From assembly GCA_021850985.1 (NCBI GenBank), contig JAJZJX010000015.1:1-40552 (forward strand): DNA of 40,552 nucleotides, in the 5' to 3' direction. Position numbers and translations under genes: made by a program. Position 1 is the stretch's first letter. Each line of letters opens with the position of its first letter. Shown piece after piece: positions 1 through 9,212 of the stretch. This DNA is from a bacterium (lineage in GTDB: Bacteria > SZUA-79 > Acidulodesulfobacterales > Acidulodesulfobacteraceae). The notes beneath the pieces are model-generated. The model did not search any database, was not told the origin of the DNA, and was given only the letters and a program-made list of their open reading frames with translations.

Positions 1-298
1 ATCTACATTTTCAGCAATTGTTCGTACTTTTTTTTAAAAACTCGTTTTCTATTTTGAGCTTGCCTATTTCTTTATAAAGATCGTTTACGTCCAGCTCTTC
101 TTTTGAAGAAGTTGTTTTCTTTCTTTCCTCGAATAAAGAAGGAATGGAATTTAAAAGCTCTTTTTTCCATTTGCCGATTAAATTCGGATGCACTTCGAAT
201 GCCGAAGATAATTCGGCAATGGTTCTTTCGTTTTTAATTGCTTCAAGAGCTACTTTGGCTTTAAACTCCTTAGAATGTTTTCTTTTCATTGTTCCCAT
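1..298 (-). mobile_element. Partial IS3-family insertion sequence
   Basis: Only the 5' part of the element (orfA) lies in the window; orfB and the right end lie beyond position 1. The left inverted repeat should lie between about 299 and 350, but I cannot delimit it without the other end for comparison. The insertion flanks the distal end of the glycosyltransferase island, a common place for mobile DNA. Confidence 0.7.
11..298 (-). CDS. IS3-family transposase OrfA (helix-turn-helix subunit)
   Basis: A 95-residue protein with the typical IS3/IS911 OrfA layout. It has a basic N-terminus (MKRKHSKEFKAKVALEAIK), a helix-turn-helix around residues 25-50 (TIAELSSAFEVHPNLIGKWKK), and a C-terminal leucine-zipper-like helix ending in IENEFLKK. 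OrfA binds the IS ends and normally joins OrfB, the DDE catalytic part, by a frameshift on an A-rich tract. Here the reading frame crosses eight A residues and stops at 11-13. The -1 frame stops about ten codons later (TAG), whereas the +1 frame stays open to the window edge. Translation could start at 298 or at the second ATG at 289. The family assignment is firm; whether the element is active is unknown, because orfB is outside the window. Confidence 0.85.
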   Translation of the reverse strand: MGTMKRKHSKEFKAKVALEAIKNERTIAELSSAFEVHPNLIGKWKKELLNSIPSLFEERKKTTSSKEELDVNDLYKEIGKLKIENEFLKKSTNNC

Positions 299-778
299 TT
301 CTAAAAACCCCCGTAAAAGATTTTAGGTTAGATTATTATAATTTTACAATAATTTCGGGATATTTGCATATCCAGAATCCACCTATGAGAGTTGTATTAA
401 TTTATGGGAACATTATAGTACGCCTATTCTGCCAAATAGAATTTACACAAAATATTTTACACTATCGAAATTTTAAACGGTTTCAAGATTAAACAAAAAC
501 CAAAAAAGCCAGGCTGGAGTATGAGAATAAATAAATCTGACAAACTTTATGAAAACAAATTACCCATCATATTTTTATAAATTCAAATATTCCGCACCCA
601 TAATTACAACGTTAATTATTTTTGATTAATTTATAATTTAGATACTGTCAGCTTTCTCGTAGCACCGTGAGGGTTTAGATGCATCATATCTTATTCCGCC
701 GTCGTATCCGGTTATCTTTTAATCAGGACGACTAAATCTTTTAGTTTAATATCAACTCTCAGTTTCAATATTATAAGT
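299..778. other. Gene-poor stretch of 480 bp, possible remnant sequence
   Basis: No convincing gene. Most of it is very AT-rich. A GC-richer patch at about 640-740 stands out. On the minus strand, 638-718 is open for 26 codons without a start (…GIRYDASKPSRCYEKADSI, stop 638-640), which could be the tail of a decayed gene. The stretch separates the insertion sequence from the GT17 gene. I see no RNA gene and no array. Confidence 0.4.
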
Positions 779-2032
779 TCAATGTTGCGAGAGGTGCGTC
801 ATGAGTTTGTTTAATTTTATATATTCTTCTGATATTTTATTTAAAATATTTTCGTAGCCGATATATAAATATTTTAAATGAATTCTAAGTGTTTTTGATT
901 TCTCCATAATGTTTTTATCCGCTTTAATTATATAAATTGGGTCGTTATGAAAGAAATAATCCTCATGATTTATTTTTAAATTAAAATTTATTGCCTGAAG
1001 GTCAACTTTAATTATACTTTCGTCATTAATTATTAATTCTACATTCTCAATTTCTATTATACAAGGTTCGTTTAACGGATCAAATCTGATTTGTTTTATT
1101 TTATGGAATATAGATATATCGAATTCTATAGAAGTTGTATCATATGGTTTATAAAATAATAGAGAATTATTTTCTCTAAACCCGCTGCCGTCATCAATAA
1201 ATAATTGCGCAAAATATAATCTTTGTTGTTTTATTCTATTGATATATATTTCTCTTTCTTTTTTATTCATTTTTTCAATATACAAAAAAAATTTATTTTT
1301 ATTTTTTACAATATACTCAGGAAAACTATCGTCTATTGGGACAATTTGATATATATATTCATCCCTTCCAAAAATGTCTTGTCTTTTTTTTATATTTTCT
1401 TCAATTTTATCTATAATGTCAGATTTATTAAACTCTTGATGAGCAAAAGATTGTATCTTATATTTAATCTGTTCGATATTTCCAAGATAGGAAAAGTGCC
1501 ATCCTCCATTTTTTATTGCAATATATTTTTCAACACATACCCGAACATAATCTGGCGATATCTCTTTTAATATTTTATATTTTAACATTTTTGTTCCTAC
1601 CCATTTTGACCCGCTTAATTGTTCATAGTTCAAATAAAAATAAAATAGTCTTTGTTCAAATCCATATATTTTATCTTCTAAATTTGCTATTATTAATTTT
1701 GGATTTGGAATTTCATCGACATCGCTTATTAAAATTATATCTTCATCGACGGCCAAATTTTTCAAACCATTCATTATCGAGTTTCTTTGATATTTTTCTC
1801 TTGTCCAATCACCTTTCAAATTATCCATATCATCTATTACAACATGAATTATTTTATTCAGATAGGAATTAAATTTTTCTTTATTTATATCAAAATATAG
1901 AGGTTTTTTCTGCCCTGAATGTGTTGTGTTTGATTCAACAAGAACAAACTTATCTACAACATTGTTTAGAGTGTGTAATCTTATATCCAAAATCTCAAAT
2001 TCGTTAAAAAATGTAAAGCAATCATAAATCAT
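779..2032 (-). CDS. Glycosyltransferase family 17 protein with C-terminal beta-rich accessory domain
   Basis: The N-terminal ~270 residues match the GT17 family (beta-1,4-mannosyl-glycoprotein N-acetylglucosaminyltransferase-like). Visible marks are the opening MIYDCFTFFNEFEIL, the segment FVLVESNTTHSGQKKPLYF, and the DxD-like ISDVDEIP near residue 102, the likely nucleotide-sugar/metal site. The last ~150 residues contain QLFIDDGSGFRENNS and IKQIRFDPLNEPCIIEIENVE. This resembles a beta-rich accessory domain that often trails bacterial polysaccharide glycosyltransferases. The frame is open back to a TTG at 2044, but the ATG at 2032 has GGGA 9 nt upstream and gives the canonical family N-terminus, so I use it. 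The gene is very AT-rich and is the last of the minus-strand glycan island. Sugar donor and acceptor are unknown. Confidence 0.82.
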   Translation of the reverse strand: MIYDCFTFFNEFEILDIRLHTLNNVVDKFVLVESNTTHSGQKKPLYFDINKEKFNSYLNKIIHVVIDDMDNLKGDWTREKYQRNSIMNGLKNLAVDEDIILISDVDEIPNPKLIIANLEDKIYGFEQRLFYFYLNYEQLSGSKWVGTKMLKYKILKEISPDYVRVCVEKYIAIKNGGWHFSYLGNIEQIKYKIQSFAHQEFNKSDIIDKIEENIKKRQDIFGRDEYIYQIVPIDDSFPEYIVKNKNKFFLYIEKMNKKEREIYINRIKQQRLYFAQLFIDDGSGFRENNSLLFYKPYDTTSIEFDISIFHKIKQIRFDPLNEPCIIEIENVELIINDESIIKVDLQAINFNLKINHEDYFFHNDPIYIIKADKNIMEKSKTLRIHLKYLYIGYENILNKISEEYIKLNKLMTHLSQH

Positions 2033-2106
2033 AGTTTTTCCCAAAATATTTATTGTTATTTTATATATATAAGGAATATTATTGTTATCGTATAATTTAA
2101 TTGCCT

Positions 2107-5100
2107 CTAACTTTTATAGTTAGGGATAAACTTACTATGCACTAAATAATTATATATTTCTCTAAGTATATATTCAGGACATTGATTCCGTAAAATAATA
2201 CCTTTACCATAAGACTTCACTCTTTCCGCAGGGGCTCCGATATCAAATACTGCGATTGGAAGCCCCATCTTAATAGCTTCTTCAGTAGTATATGAAAATG
2301 TTTCGGGGCAAATAGAAGGAACCAAAATTATATCGATTTCATTTGCTTCCATAAGTTTTGATAAATCTCTTTTTTTATATTCCCCATGTTTGACAACAGT
2401 TTTACTATTCTCAAGGTTTTTATTTTGAACTAAAATATTACCAAAAATATGAATTCTAAAATTCATATTATAACTGTATATATAACCTGCAAGTTTATCA
2501 ACAATAAATGAACCTTTATGAATCGTTAAATGACCTAAAACGCCAATATTTATCGTGTCTGATGTTTTGTTAACTACAACTGGATTCACCCAATCAACAA
2601 TATGGGGAATTATTTTAAGTTTGTATTCTGTCATATCCAGATAGACTCTTTTTAAGATATTGACAGAACTTCGCGAAAAACAAATTATTTTTTCTGAGTA
2701 ATCCAATAAATATTTGAATTTTTCACGCCATAATGCAATTGTTAATTCAGGATAATCCCTTAATATAAGCGAAACATCATTATTTAATGAATCTAATTTT
2801 TTTAGACAATCATTGCAATAATTCAAATCAGGGGGGACGCCGCAGTATTTAACTTCGTAATTTAAAAGGTTATATTGCGGGCATATACAAAAAAAATCGT
2901 GCACAATAAATATAAAATTAATACAATTATTATTTTTTTTAAAATCTATCAAAAAATCTAATAAATCTAAAATTTTTGGGTACGTAACAAGTTCATTAAT
3001 AATAATTTCTTTTGTATTTATATGTTTTATTATTAATTCAAGTTCTCTTATATCCTTCATTTCAAAAGATATTTCTTCAATCTTTTGTCCGCTAAATGTG
3101 ATAATATATTTTCCTGATTTAACATCGTAAACAACTATCGCTATTAATTTTTCATTTGATGCTAAATTTGTTAAGTATTCATTGGCTCCGCCTCCTATCG
3201 AATGGTTTATAACTATTTTAAATTTATATAAATTCGATAAAATTTTTATTTCTAATATTTTTCTTAATTTCATTAGATTTAATCCATTAAATTTTATAAA
3301 TTCTTCAACTAATGGAAAGTAATCAGGATGCTTAATCCGCAGCAAATATGAATTATGTTCCTTTAATTTATTTTTATCTTCGTTTAAAAATGAGCCTCCA
3401 TGTTTATGATAAACAAATAGATTTGGGACAATAATATTTTTATACCCAATTTTTCTGGCTCTCATACTCCAATCATTCTCTTCCCCATAGCCTTTACCAA
3501 AAATTTCATCAAACATGCCTATTTTTTCAAATACCTTTTTATTTATTCCCATGCAAAATCCAACACCGGTAGGAATTTCTATTGAATTCTTTTTAAAATC
3601 AACATATTGGAAAAAATAATCAAGAGTGGCGACATCTAAATTCTCAAATATTTGATTATCCTTCAAAAAATTTGGAAAACTACAAATAGTTCCTGCATTT
3701 GTAAACGGCGTAGTACTGGCAATATCATCCCTCGTTAATATCGGGTACATTAATCGTTCTATCCAGTGAGGAGGCACTTCTACATCTGTATTTAAAATAA
3801 CAAAATTATTCTTGATAAGATTAGTAAGTCTATTAATTGTTTTTACAAAACCCAGATTATTTTCATTTTCAATAATTGTGATATCTATATTATGATTATT
3901 AATTTTAAAATCTGTCAAATATTTTATTATATTAGGGTCTGAACTTTTATCATTAGCTATTAATAATCTATAGGGAATAGTTGTATTTTTTATAATGCTT
4001 TTAAATAAAGTATCTAAAAATTCATAACCATTGTAAACAGGAATAAGTATATCAATAACCGACTGAGCTGGAACTATCGGCATAGATGGCTCTATTTGTA
4101 ATAAATTAAGGAAATCCGATATTGGTTTTATTACTTCATTGTTAGATTTTAACTGTATATTATTCTTAACAATATTTTGTAATAGTTCAATTTTTGCTTC
4201 ATATTCTTTAAGTAATAATTTGCTATCATTTAATTCTTTTTCATAATCTTGCGATATCCTAATTAATTCATCTATTATATTAAAAATTTTATCTATAGGA
4301 CTTATATTATATTTTAATTCCGAATTAAAAATATTATCACCTTTTTTAACTTTTGTTAATGCAAATATATTTTGCAAAACATCTATATCGGGATTAGCTG
4401 ATTTTAATAAATTATATAAAATTGGTTTTTCGGAAATTATATTTTTAACAAAATCGGATACATAAATAGTACTTGTAATAAAATCTATTTGGAATTTAAA
4501 ATCGTCACATGATTCACTTTGATTTATAGATTCAATAAATTCTATAAAAGAATTTTTAGTAAAAAATCTTAAATGAGTTCTATCTAATAAACCAGCATCA
4601 CCATAATTAAATTTGCCTTCAATAAGATTTAAAATAATATCCGCATTTGAAATATTAGGGATACTTATTATAAAATTTGAATAAAATTTGAGTTTTTCTG
4701 ATAATAATATTATGATATACGCAGGATCCTTTAAATGCTCGAGCGCATCTCCTATAACAATATAATCAAAAACTGTGCCCATTTGGCTAAACCTTTTAAA
4801 ATCTTCACCTTCCGGTTTATCTAAATCAATTAAAAATACATCATCGTAGTCTGCTTCATGTTTTGCATAATTCAATGCATCATAGTCATTGTCTATTCCG
4901 TATACCTCGCAGTTTTTATTAATTTTTAGCCATTTTCCTAAATATCCGTAGGAACATCCAACATCAAGCACTATTGAGTTTTCAGCTATTAAGTCGACAA
5001 TAATTGATGGAGATGAATTTTTATTATTAATATCTACCTCGCTACCTTTGAGTATCAATTCATATTTTGAATTTATCTTTGAATAAAGATTATTTTTATT

Positions 5101-5118
5101 ATAATTTGCTAAATACAT
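2107..5118 (-). CDS. Trimodular methyltransferase - GT2 - GT4 glycan protein
   Basis: A 1003-residue fusion. Residues ~45-200 form a class I SAM-dependent methyltransferase (motif I VLDVGCSYGYLGKWL, then IVIGDALEHLKDP). A coiled-coil-like linker lies near 285-330. Residues ~350-610 are a GT-A family 2 domain (IDILIPVYNGYEF, LNTDVEVPPHWIERL, and GEENDWSMRARKIGYK, the ED-type catalytic segment). Residues ~640-1000 are a GT-B family 4-like domain (HSIGGGANEYL, INIGVLGHLTIHKGS, and TEEAIKMGLPIAVFDIGAPAE near the end). The ATG at 5118 follows GAGG at good spacing. Such a protein could extend and methylate a surface glycan; substrates cannot be read from the sequence. It is markedly AT-richer than the genes from 9213 upward, which suggests separate acquisition. 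Confidence 0.85.
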   Translation of the reverse strand: MYLANYNKNNLYSKINSKYELILKGSEVDINNKNSSPSIIVDLIAENSIVLDVGCSYGYLGKWLKINKNCEVYGIDNDYDALNYAKHEADYDDVFLIDLDKPEGEDFKRFSQMGTVFDYIVIGDALEHLKDPAYIIILLSEKLKFYSNFIISIPNISNADIILNLIEGKFNYGDAGLLDRTHLRFFTKNSFIEFIESINQSESCDDFKFQIDFITSTIYVSDFVKNIISEKPILYNLLKSANPDIDVLQNIFALTKVKKGDNIFNSELKYNISPIDKIFNIIDELIRISQDYEKELNDSKLLLKEYEAKIELLQNIVKNNIQLKSNNEVIKPISDFLNLLQIEPSMPIVPAQSVIDILIPVYNGYEFLDTLFKSIIKNTTIPYRLLIANDKSSDPNIIKYLTDFKINNHNIDITIIENENNLGFVKTINRLTNLIKNNFVILNTDVEVPPHWIERLMYPILTRDDIASTTPFTNAGTICSFPNFLKDNQIFENLDVATLDYFFQYVDFKKNSIEIPTGVGFCMGINKKVFEKIGMFDEIFGKGYGEENDWSMRARKIGYKNIIVPNLFVYHKHGGSFLNEDKNKLKEHNSYLLRIKHPDYFPLVEEFIKFNGLNLMKLRKILEIKILSNLYKFKIVINHSIGGGANEYLTNLASNEKLIAIVVYDVKSGKYIITFSGQKIEEISFEMKDIRELELIIKHINTKEIIINELVTYPKILDLLDFLIDFKKNNNCINFIFIVHDFFCICPQYNLLNYEVKYCGVPPDLNYCNDCLKKLDSLNNDVSLILRDYPELTIALWREKFKYLLDYSEKIICFSRSSVNILKRVYLDMTEYKLKIIPHIVDWVNPVVVNKTSDTINIGVLGHLTIHKGSFIVDKLAGYIYSYNMNFRIHIFGNILVQNKNLENSKTVVKHGEYKKRDLSKLMEANEIDIILVPSICPETFSYTTEEAIKMGLPIAVFDIGAPAERVKSYGKGIILRNQCPEYILREIYNYLVHSKFIPNYKS

Positions 5119-5154
5119 TATAGTTCCTCAATACAAATAAAATATTTTTATATA

Positions 5155-8100
5155 TTATAGGCTGAACCAGCCCTCTGGCAAAAATATCGAAAATAAAGAG
5201 TCCGGTCTAAGGTTGAAATCAGGATTGTAAGCAAAATCGTGTTCAATAATTTTACCCCATTTATTTTTAAAATAATCTATCTCTTTTTTGAACCTGATCT
5301 GCTTTTCTTTTGTGTCGCAATATCCTCTAGTTTTAGATTCATAATGATAAAGAATTGCATAAGGCGTATAAACATTATAATATCCTAGTTGCATAACTTT
5401 CAGACAAAAATCTACATCATTATACGCAACGGCTAAATTTTCGTCCAAGCCACCCGCATCTTTATATAATTTTTTTCTAATAGCCATACATGCCCCCGTG
5501 ACGGCAGAATAATTTTGTAATAAATTTGCTCTTCCGAAATAACCTTGATCATTCTTATCAAGTTTTCTAAAAATATGGCCAGGATAGCCTCCATATGTAA
5601 TTACCACCCCAACATGCTGAATAGTATCGTCCGGAAATAAAAGTTTAGCGCCGACTGCTCCTATTTCGGGACGCAAGGCATGGGAAACAAGCTCTCTTAA
5701 CCAGTCGTCATTAATGACTTCGGTATCGTTATTTAATAAAACCAATACCTCTCCTTTTGCAAACTTTACCGCAAAATTATTAATAGCCGAATAATTAAAA
5801 GGCTTATTGTATTCTATTACATTTATATTATTCAACTGCATAATCGTTCCTAAATATTCAATCGTTTTTTTATCATTACTGTTGTTATTAACAACTATAA
5901 TCTCATAATTTTTATATGAGGTTTTTCTAATTATGCTATCTACACATTTTTTTAATATTTCATATCCGTTATATGTCGGGATTATTATGCTCACCAAAGG
6001 ATTACCTATTATATCGTATATTACTCTGGTAAAATCTGATAATAGCGGTGCTTCCACTACTTTAGCCATTATTTTTAACCTGTCGAGATGGTCCTGAATT
6101 GCTTTTCTTGCGACTGATGCCGCATATAATTTATTTCCTATATTTATGGCAATAGAACCTTCCGTCATTCTCCAGTGATATAATATCATTGGAATATGTC
6201 TTATTTCGTTATATTTTATTTGTTCTATAAATCTGAGTGCCAAGTCGTAATCCTGCGAGCCTTCATATCCCTCCCTGAAGCCTCCTATTTCATCGACTAT
6301 CTCTTTTTTATAAACTCCTAAATGTCTTATCATATTCTGGGATAGAAATAAATCGGGGTTCCAGTCGGACTTAAAATAAGGATTTACTCTTTTACCTTTT
6401 TCATCAAGTTTATCCTCATCACTGTAAATCAACTTTGTTTTAGGATGTTCGTTTATCTCCTTGATCACAAAGAATAAAGAAAATTCCGACAGTTCGTCGT
6501 CGTGATCCAACAATGCTATATAATCACCGGTCGCGAGCGACAGAGCACTATTTGACGCTTTTGAAATATTACCATTTTCGGTTCTATAAATTACTTTAAT
6601 TCTTTCGTCTTTTTCTTTGTAATATTTTAAAATTTCCTTAACATATGTTTCCGTAGAAGCATCGTCGGCAATACACAGTTCCCAGTTTTGATATGTTTGG
6701 TTGATTACGGATTCTATTGCCTTAATTAAATATTCTCTGTCTGTATTATAAGCGGACATAATAATGCTTATTTTCGGATTAAATTCGAATCCGAAGACTC
6801 TTTGTTCTTCAAGTTCCGTTTGGGAAGGTTCGTTATATTTAATCCATACTTCATAAATTTCATGCTGGTCCAACGATATCTTTATCTCTTTATTATGTTT
6901 AGCTATATTGTTAATTACTATCCTGTATGCAAAAAGTAATTTTTCTTTTTCATTAAGTAATAATCTTACATCTTTTTGGGATTCTAATATATCTAAACTT
7001 CGTTTAATATCGATTCTTTTATTATAAATTTTTATATCATATTCATTTAATTCTAAAAGATTATTACAAAGTCTCAATGCTTCTTCATATCTTTTGTTTA
7101 AGGTTAAAAAATCAATTTCGCTTTCGATAGATTTAACACTATTTAAAGAAATATAATATTTAGAAACATCGTTTTTAGATTTATTCGAGATAAATAAATT
7201 ATCCATTTCGGCAAATATATAATTATCTCTTTTATATTTGAGCCACCATTTTTTTATAAAGCGGTTAATATTTTCAATATCGTGCTTTTTTCTGCCCGCC
7301 GTTTTTTCTTCAAAATGAAATATTATGCTTTTTGGATTAAATATCAGCCTGTAACCCGCTTCTCGCAATTTAAGGCAAAAATCCACATCCTCGAAACCGT
7401 TAATATATCCATCATCAAAACCGCCAACCGTCTCGAATACTTCTTTTTTTAGCATAAGGCATGCAGCCGTAAGCGCGTTGTAGCTTCTTATGTAAATTGT
7501 ATTCTTGATATCCGATTGCCCGCAGCCGGATATATCCATTCCGGAATAGGCATTATAAGGAACTAAACGTTCCTCAAACATTATGCCGGCCTGCTGAATT
7601 TTTTTGTCGGGATATAACAGCAGAGGACCTGCTGCACCGATTTTTAAAGATTTTGCCTCGCCGGAGTTTATAGAACAATATAGTTCGTCTATGGCTCCCT
7701 TTGAAACTACCGTATCGTTATTTAAAAATAAAATATTTTGCGAGCGTGAAATTTTCGCTCCAATATTAGAGGCTTTAGCAAAACCTAAATTTTCATCGTT
7801 TGAAATAAAGCGAAAATTATTTAAACCGTTAAACTCGGCAAAATATTCCTTTGTTTCGTCGGTTGAACCATTGTCTATTATGATTACTTCAAAGTTCAAG
7901 AGAGGATGATTTTTAAATATCGAAAAAACGCATTGTTTAGTGTAACTAAAATTATTATATGCAGGTATTACTATCGATACGTCAAAACTCTCGGTTTTAT
8001 GGTCTCTTTTATAATTAGTCCCGCCGGAAAGGGCATTATAAGACGGAATATCCATAGAGTCCGCAAGAAAATAATTAAACCCGCCGCCGGCATAAAAAGA

Positions 8101-9210
8101 GGAAAGTTGTAAAAGTAAAGCTTTATCTTTTAGTGCTAAGCCGTTAAAATCTTCTCCTATGATTAGCGTTTTAAAAGTGGTTTTAACGATATAAGGAAAA
8201 TCGGTTTTAAATTTTTCTATAATATTTTCTTTGTTTTTCGTATCGATAAAAACGGAATCTATAATAAGAAAAAAATCGTTTCCGGCTATTCTGTGCTTAT
8301 CTAAAAAAGCGCGGATATTAGTCATATTTTCCTGCGAATAAAATAAATCCGGTTTGCGGCCGTCAAGGCTTTTAAATTCATAATCTATAACAGGAAACGG
8401 ATTAAAATCGTCAATATATATAACATAGTCGATGTTTACCGAAGGAGATTCCGCGGAACAATGTTTTAAATAAATATTTTCGTCGAAAATTTTCCAGTCG
8501 TCGGAAACTAAATATAAATCCCAGTTATTATATTTATTATGTATGTCCCTGATTAAAACTGTACATTCAAGTAATTTTTCCGGTTGTTTTAAATCAATGT
8601 TTATTAAAACTTTTTTAGGCTGCTTAGATATGTCTGTCAAACCGATTTTTTTAGAATTAATTTTAATTTTCCCCTGCTCGTATTCGCCTGCCGAAACTAC
8701 AGGAAAAACGTTTATAAAACCGGCATATTCCATATATCCTTTCAGCAGATATTCAGAAACAGCAGTTCCTATATACTCAAAATAAAACGATGAACCGTAT
8801 GATAATATTCTGAAAGCCTCTGAAAATAATTTTCCCAACTCTTCATAAGTATAATCGTCGGTTATACCTACGAACGATAATGCTTTAACGGAAGAATCAG
8901 GTATATTTTTAAAAATGCTTAAAGACTCGTTGATTTTTCTTTTATCGCAAAAGTTGATAGCGGCGGAAAAATTAAAATTATCTGATTTTTTTAAAGCGAT
9001 TTCTATATAATCTGAATTTTCATTTAATTCGCAAATTAACAGACCGTTTTGATTTATTTTTTCTTCAAATAAAGGCAAAAATATATAATCCTTGGGAACC
9101 GCAAATTTAAAAAAAACCGACGATTCCAGCTCTTTAATAATGACGGATAGAGATTCATTTAAGGCCTTTTCGCCGAAAATATTAAATATTTTAGTTTTTA
9201 TATTATCCAT
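5155..9210 (-). CDS. Giant glycosyltransferase with three GT2 domains
   Basis: 1351 residues. Residues 1-190 look like a degenerate SAM-methyltransferase fold (YEELGKLFSEAFRILSYGSS) without a clear motif I; 190-400 is not recognised. Three GT-A family 2 modules follow. The first (~408) has VSIVIPAYNNFSYTKQ, FLNNDTVV and FEDVDFCLKLREAGY. The second (~812) has ISIIMSAYNTDREYL, ALLDHDDELS and GSQDYDLALR. The third (~1072) has VSIIIPTYNGYEILKK, LNNDTEVI and NDVDFCLKVMQLGYY. All three keep the aspartates of the nucleotide-sugar site. The start ATG lies 2 nt after the cysC stop and has no Shine-Dalgarno sequence, so translation is probably coupled to cysC. The likely role is stepwise addition of several sugars to one glycan, acting in the cytoplasm. 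Confidence 0.85.
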   Translation of the reverse strand: MDNIKTKIFNIFGEKALNESLSVIIKELESSVFFKFAVPKDYIFLPLFEEKINQNGLLICELNENSDYIEIALKKSDNFNFSAAINFCDKRKINESLSIFKNIPDSSVKALSFVGITDDYTYEELGKLFSEAFRILSYGSSFYFEYIGTAVSEYLLKGYMEYAGFINVFPVVSAGEYEQGKIKINSKKIGLTDISKQPKKVLINIDLKQPEKLLECTVLIRDIHNKYNNWDLYLVSDDWKIFDENIYLKHCSAESPSVNIDYVIYIDDFNPFPVIDYEFKSLDGRKPDLFYSQENMTNIRAFLDKHRIAGNDFFLIIDSVFIDTKNKENIIEKFKTDFPYIVKTTFKTLIIGEDFNGLALKDKALLLQLSSFYAGGGFNYFLADSMDIPSYNALSGGTNYKRDHKTESFDVSIVIPAYNNFSYTKQCVFSIFKNHPLLNFEVIIIDNGSTDETKEYFAEFNGLNNFRFISNDENLGFAKASNIGAKISRSQNILFLNNDTVVSKGAIDELYCSINSGEAKSLKIGAAGPLLLYPDKKIQQAGIMFEERLVPYNAYSGMDISGCGQSDIKNTIYIRSYNALTAACLMLKKEVFETVGGFDDGYINGFEDVDFCLKLREAGYRLIFNPKSIIFHFEEKTAGRKKHDIENINRFIKKWWLKYKRDNYIFAEMDNLFISNKSKNDVSKYYISLNSVKSIESEIDFLTLNKRYEEALRLCNNLLELNEYDIKIYNKRIDIKRSLDILESQKDVRLLLNEKEKLLFAYRIVINNIAKHNKEIKISLDQHEIYEVWIKYNEPSQTELEEQRVFGFEFNPKISIIMSAYNTDREYLIKAIESVINQTYQNWELCIADDASTETYVKEILKYYKEKDERIKVIYRTENGNISKASNSALSLATGDYIALLDHDDELSEFSLFFVIKEINEHPKTKLIYSDEDKLDEKGKRVNPYFKSDWNPDLFLSQNMIRHLGVYKKEIVDEIGGFREGYEGSQDYDLALRFIEQIKYNEIRHIPMILYHWRMTEGSIAINIGNKLYAASVARKAIQDHLDRLKIMAKVVEAPLLSDFTRVIYDIIGNPLVSIIIPTYNGYEILKKCVDSIIRKTSYKNYEIIVVNNNSNDKKTIEYLGTIMQLNNINVIEYNKPFNYSAINNFAVKFAKGEVLVLLNNDTEVINDDWLRELVSHALRPEIGAVGAKLLFPDDTIQHVGVVITYGGYPGHIFRKLDKNDQGYFGRANLLQNYSAVTGACMAIRKKLYKDAGGLDENLAVAYNDVDFCLKVMQLGYYNVYTPYAILYHYESKTRGYCDTKEKQIRFKKEIDYFKNKWGKIIEHDFAYNPDFNLRPDSLFSIFLPEGWFSL

Positions 9211-9212
9211 GT

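Noticed and set aside
640-740. Possible riboswitch on the minus strand (segment CACGGTGCTACGAGAAAGC with flanking GATTTAG/CTAAAT pairing)
   Set aside because: It recalls the GGTGCTA part of SAM riboswitches only superficially. The other conserved blocks are missing, and no suitable gene follows.
1223-1872. Plus-strand hydrophobic open frames within the GT17 gene
   Set aside because: They are antisense shadows of an AT-rich gene, with no ribosome site and no recognisable domain.
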